Source: JANOGU01 sp964499865 (GTDB lineage: Bacteria; Pseudomonadota; Alphaproteobacteria; Rhodobacterales; Rhodobacteraceae). Taken from it: a stretch of DNA of 26,037 bases. The translations under genes and the position numbers were made by a program. The notes under the pieces were generated by a model that searched no databases, was not told the DNA's origin, and saw nothing but the letters and a program-made list of their open reading frames with translations. Below, piece after piece: positions 23,932-26,037 of this stretch; the first letter of the stretch is position 1; each line of letters opens with the position of its first letter. The stretch lies in the NCBI GenBank assembly GCA_964499865.1, contig CAZCPY010000036.1, positions 1 through 26,037 of the forward strand. Direction: 5' to 3'.

Positions 23932-24954
23932 ATGTCGATCCGCACCGCCCTGCTCGCCTCGGGCCTGCTTTCCTCCGGCCTGATCGCCGCCGCGCTGCCC
24001 GCGCTGGCGCAGGAGATCAACGTCTATTCCCACCGCCAGCCCGAGCTGATCCAGCCGCTGGTCGACGCCTTCACCGCCGAGACGGGGATCGCCGTCAACG
24101 TGGCCTTCGTCGACAAGGGCATGGTGGAACGGCTGGTGGCCGAGGGCGACCGCACGCCTGCCGACCTGGTGCTGACCGTCGACATCGCGCGCCTGCAGCA
24201 GATCGTCGATGCGGGCGTGACGCAGCCGGTGCAGTCGGACGTGCTGGAAGCCAACATCCCCGCCGCCCTGCGCGACGCGGGCGACCAGTGGTTCGGCCTG
24301 ACGGCGCGCGCGCGCATCGTCTTTGCCTCGACCGAGCGCGTCGCCGACGGCGAGGTCACCACCTACGAGGACCTGGCCTCCGACAAATGGAAGGGCCGCA
24401 TCTGCTCGCGGTCCGGCCTGAACGACTACAACGTGGCGCTGCTGGCGGGCGTGATCGCCCGCAAGGGCGAAGCGGCCGCGACCGCCTGGGCCGAGGGGAT
24501 CAAGGCCAATCTCGCCCGCAAGCCCGAAGGCGGCGACCGCGACCAGATCAAGGCGATTGCCGCGGGCGTCTGCGACATCGCCATCGGCAACACCTATTAC
24601 CTCGGCCAGATGCTGAACAATCCCGAGGAAGCCGCAGCGGCGGGCAAGGTGCGGCCGGTGTTCCCGGTGTTCGAAGGCGGCGGCACGCATGTCAACATCT
24701 CGGGCGTGGCGATGACCAGGGCGGCGCCGAACCGCGAGGCCGCGCTGAAGTTCATGGAATGGCTGTCCGGCGATGCGGCGCAGCGGATCTACGCCGAGAC
24801 CAACTACGAGTATCCGGTCAAGCCGGGCGTGGAACGGTCCGCGCTGGTCGCGTCCTGGGGCGAGTTCACCGCGGATGACACGGGCCTGACCGAAGTGGCC
24901 AAGCTGCGCGCCAGCGCGGTCAAGATCATGGAAACGGTGAACTTCGACGGCTGA
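23932..24954 (+). CDS. Ferric iron ABC transporter substrate-binding protein (FbpA/FutA-like)
   Basis: A 340-residue periplasmic Fe3+-binding protein. A Sec signal peptide (MSIRTALLASGLLSSGLIAA, cleavage after ALA near residue 26) precedes EINVYSHRQPELIQPLVDAF, the standard family start. The iron-binding tyrosine pair is Y222-Y223 in IAIGNTYYLGQM, and VFPVFEGGGTHVNISGVAMT and KFMEWLSGDAAQ are also characteristic. ATG 23932 has AGAGG about 6 nt upstream. It has its own candidate promoter and is followed by a terminator, with no permease or ATPase gene beside it, so its membrane partners must be encoded elsewhere. Iron-responsive control is likely from the function but no recognised iron box was identified. 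Confidence 0.93.
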   Translation: MSIRTALLASGLLSSGLIAAALPALAQEINVYSHRQPELIQPLVDAFTAETGIAVNVAFVDKGMVERLVAEGDRTPADLVLTVDIARLQQIVDAGVTQPVQSDVLEANIPAALRDAGDQWFGLTARARIVFASTERVADGEVTTYEDLASDKWKGRICSRSGLNDYNVALLAGVIARKGEAAATAWAEGIKANLARKPEGGDRDQIKAIAAGVCDIAIGNTYYLGQMLNNPEEAAAAGKVRPVFPVFEGGGTHVNISGVAMTRAAPNREAALKFMEWLSGDAAQRIYAETNYEYPVKPGVERSALVASWGEFTADDTGLTEVAKLRASAVKIMETVNFDG

Positions 24955-24960
24955 GGCGGC

Positions 24961-24976
24961 GGCGGGGTGAACCCCG
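24961..24976 (+). terminator. GC-rich tetraloop hairpin after the iron-binding protein gene
   Basis: GCGGGG and CCCCGC form a 6-bp stem around a TGAA loop 6 nt after the stop codon. There is no T tract, so it may support the stronger hairpin that follows rather than terminate by itself. Confidence 0.45.
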
Positions 24977-24990
24977 CCCCACGGGTGCTG

Positions 24991-25025
24991 CGGGGCCGGG
25001 TGGACAACCCCCGGCCCCTTTGCTT
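24991..25025 (+). terminator. Rho-independent terminator
   Basis: A perfect 9-bp stem GGGGCCGGG (24991-24999) and CCCGGCCCC (25009-25017) with a 9-nt loop is followed directly by the T-rich tail TTTGCTTT (25018-25025). It lies between the iron-binding protein gene and the nucleoside hydrolase gene, which argues against their being one operon. Confidence 0.75.
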
Positions 25026-25051
25026 TGCTGCGCCGCCAGAGGGAGACCGCC

Positions 25052-25987
25052 ATGCCGCGCCGCATCATCATCGACACCGACCCCGGGCAGGACGACGCGG
25101 TCGCCATCCTGCTGGCGCTGGCCTCGCCCGAGGTGCAGGTGCTGGGGATCACCGCGGTGGCGGGCAACGTGCCGCTGGCGCTGACCGAAAGGAACGCCCG
25201 CATCGTCTGCGAACTGGCGGGGCGCGCGGACCTGCCGGTCTTCGCGGGCTGCGACCGGCCGCTGAAGCGCCGCCTCGTCACCGCCGAGCATGTGCACGGC
25301 AAGACCGGCCTCGACGGCCCGCCCCTGCCCGACCCGACGATGCCCCTGCAGGCCATGCACGGGGTGGATTTCATCATCGACACGCTCCGGCGGGAACCTG
25401 CGGGGACGGTGACGCTCTGCCCCCTCGGGCCGCTGACCAACATCGCGACGGCCTTCCAGCGCGCGCCCGACATCATCCCCCGCGTGCAGGAGGTGGTGCT
25501 GATGGGCGGCGCCTATTTCGAGGTGGGCAACATCACCCCCGCGGCCGAGTTCAACATCTATGTCGATCCCGAGGCTGCGGAGGTCGTCTTCAGGGCGGGC
25601 GCGCCGCTGACGGTGATGCCGCTGGACGTGACCCACAAGGCGCTGACCTCGCGCGACTGGGTGGCGGGGATGGCGGCGCTTGGCACCGGGGTGGGGCGGA
25701 TGGTGGCGGCCTGGACGGAATTCTTCGAACGCTTCGACGTGGCGAAATACGGCTCCGCCGGCGCGCCGCTGCACGACCCCACGGTGATCGCATACCTCAT
25801 CCGGCCGGAGCTGTTCACCGGCCGCCAGATCAACGTCGAGATCGAGACGGGGTCGGACCTCACGCTCGGCATGACGGTCGCCGACTGGTGGGGCGTGACG
25901 CAGCGCCCGCGCAACGCGATGTTCATGGGCGGGGTGGACCGGGACGGGTTCTTCGCGCTGCTGACGGAACGGCTGGCGCGGCTCTAG
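25052..25987 (+). CDS. Inosine-uridine preferring nucleoside hydrolase family protein
   Basis: A 311-residue nucleoside N-ribohydrolase that splits nucleosides into base and ribose for salvage. The Ca2+-binding N-terminal motif DTDPGQDDA includes D8, D10, D14 and D15. HGKTGLDG, the MGGAYFEVGNITPAAEFNIYVDPEAA block and H241-D242 (LHDPTVIAYL) complete the active site; the H241/D242 numbering matches the Crithidia enzyme. H241 is the usual general acid in IU-type enzymes, so purine and pyrimidine nucleosides are both possible. ATG 25052 has GAGGGAGA upstream and the family N-terminus begins there. It is separated from the iron gene by a terminator. Confidence 0.94.
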   Translation: MPRRIIIDTDPGQDDAVAILLALASPEVQVLGITAVAGNVPLALTERNARIVCELAGRADLPVFAGCDRPLKRRLVTAEHVHGKTGLDGPPLPDPTMPLQAMHGVDFIIDTLRREPAGTVTLCPLGPLTNIATAFQRAPDIIPRVQEVVLMGGAYFEVGNITPAAEFNIYVDPEAAEVVFRAGAPLTVMPLDVTHKALTSRDWVAGMAALGTGVGRMVAAWTEFFERFDVAKYGSAGAPLHDPTVIAYLIRPELFTGRQINVEIETGSDLTLGMTVADWWGVTQRPRNAMFMGGVDRDGFFALLTERLARL

Positions 25988-26037
25988 GTGTGAACTCTCA
26001 GGAGGTTGTTCACCCGGAACGGGGTTAGGCTGCAATC
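25988..26037 (+). other. Intergenic end of the window with a short inverted repeat
   Basis: No gene start is visible. GTGAAC (25990-25995) and GTTCAC (26007-26012) form a 6-bp inverted repeat with an 11-nt loop, containing AGGAGG (25999-26004) in the loop. No open frame follows AGGAGG within the window, so its role cannot be judged. Confidence 0.35.

Overview
The window is about 26 kb of very GC-rich DNA whose gene content fits an alphaproteobacterium of the Rhodobacterales (Rhodobacteraceae/Paracoccaceae type). This placement is inferred from a CobT-type cobaltochelatase subunit, BetI-type and Pot-type accessory genes, the purM-purN pair beside ribonuclease D, and a DddQ-like cupin. No rRNA gene, CRISPR array or transposase gene was seen.

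Layout. (1) 1-7828 is housekeeping: the 3' end of cobT, an Xaa-Pro aminopeptidase, a DUF427 protein, sufE, a small lipoprotein, ribonuclease D, an MFS transporter, and purM-purN on the minus strand. (2) 7935-8010 is a tRNA with anticodon CAT, probably tRNA-Ile2. (3) 7967-22467 is an accessory catabolic locus. A divergent BetI/TetR-type regulator, whose last codons run antisense into the tRNA, faces a long plus-strand operon. The operon encodes a class III (GSAM-like) aminotransferase, two paralogous FAD oxidoreductases, a GcvT-like THF methyl/aminomethyltransferase, two Rieske non-heme-iron oxygenases, a complete Pot-type ABC importer and a cupin of the DMSP-lyase (DddQ) type. A PMT-like methyltransferase follows after a 144-nt gap. 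(4) 22468-26037 holds purC, bracketed by two palindrome-rich repeat elements, then an orphan ferric-iron binding protein with its own promoter and terminator, and a nucleoside hydrolase.

How the accessory genes may work together (inference). The Pot-type importer would bring in a cationic or methylated nitrogen (or sulfonium) compound. The Rieske oxygenases and FAD enzymes would oxidise it, typically at N-methyl groups, and the GcvT-like protein would pass the one-carbon unit to tetrahydrofolate. The aminotransferase and cupin would process the carbon skeleton. Start/stop overlaps of 1-14 nt link most of these genes. The divergent promoter region carries two tandem TGAC-N6-GTCA palindromes that look like operators for the TetR-type regulator.

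Main oddities: an in-frame TGA that cuts about 24 residues from the Pot substrate-binding protein while the downstream frame still encodes the family's C-terminus; the regulator/tRNA antisense overlap; the two related repeat elements around purC; and a palindrome placed between the -35 and -10 of the iron-binding-protein promoter.
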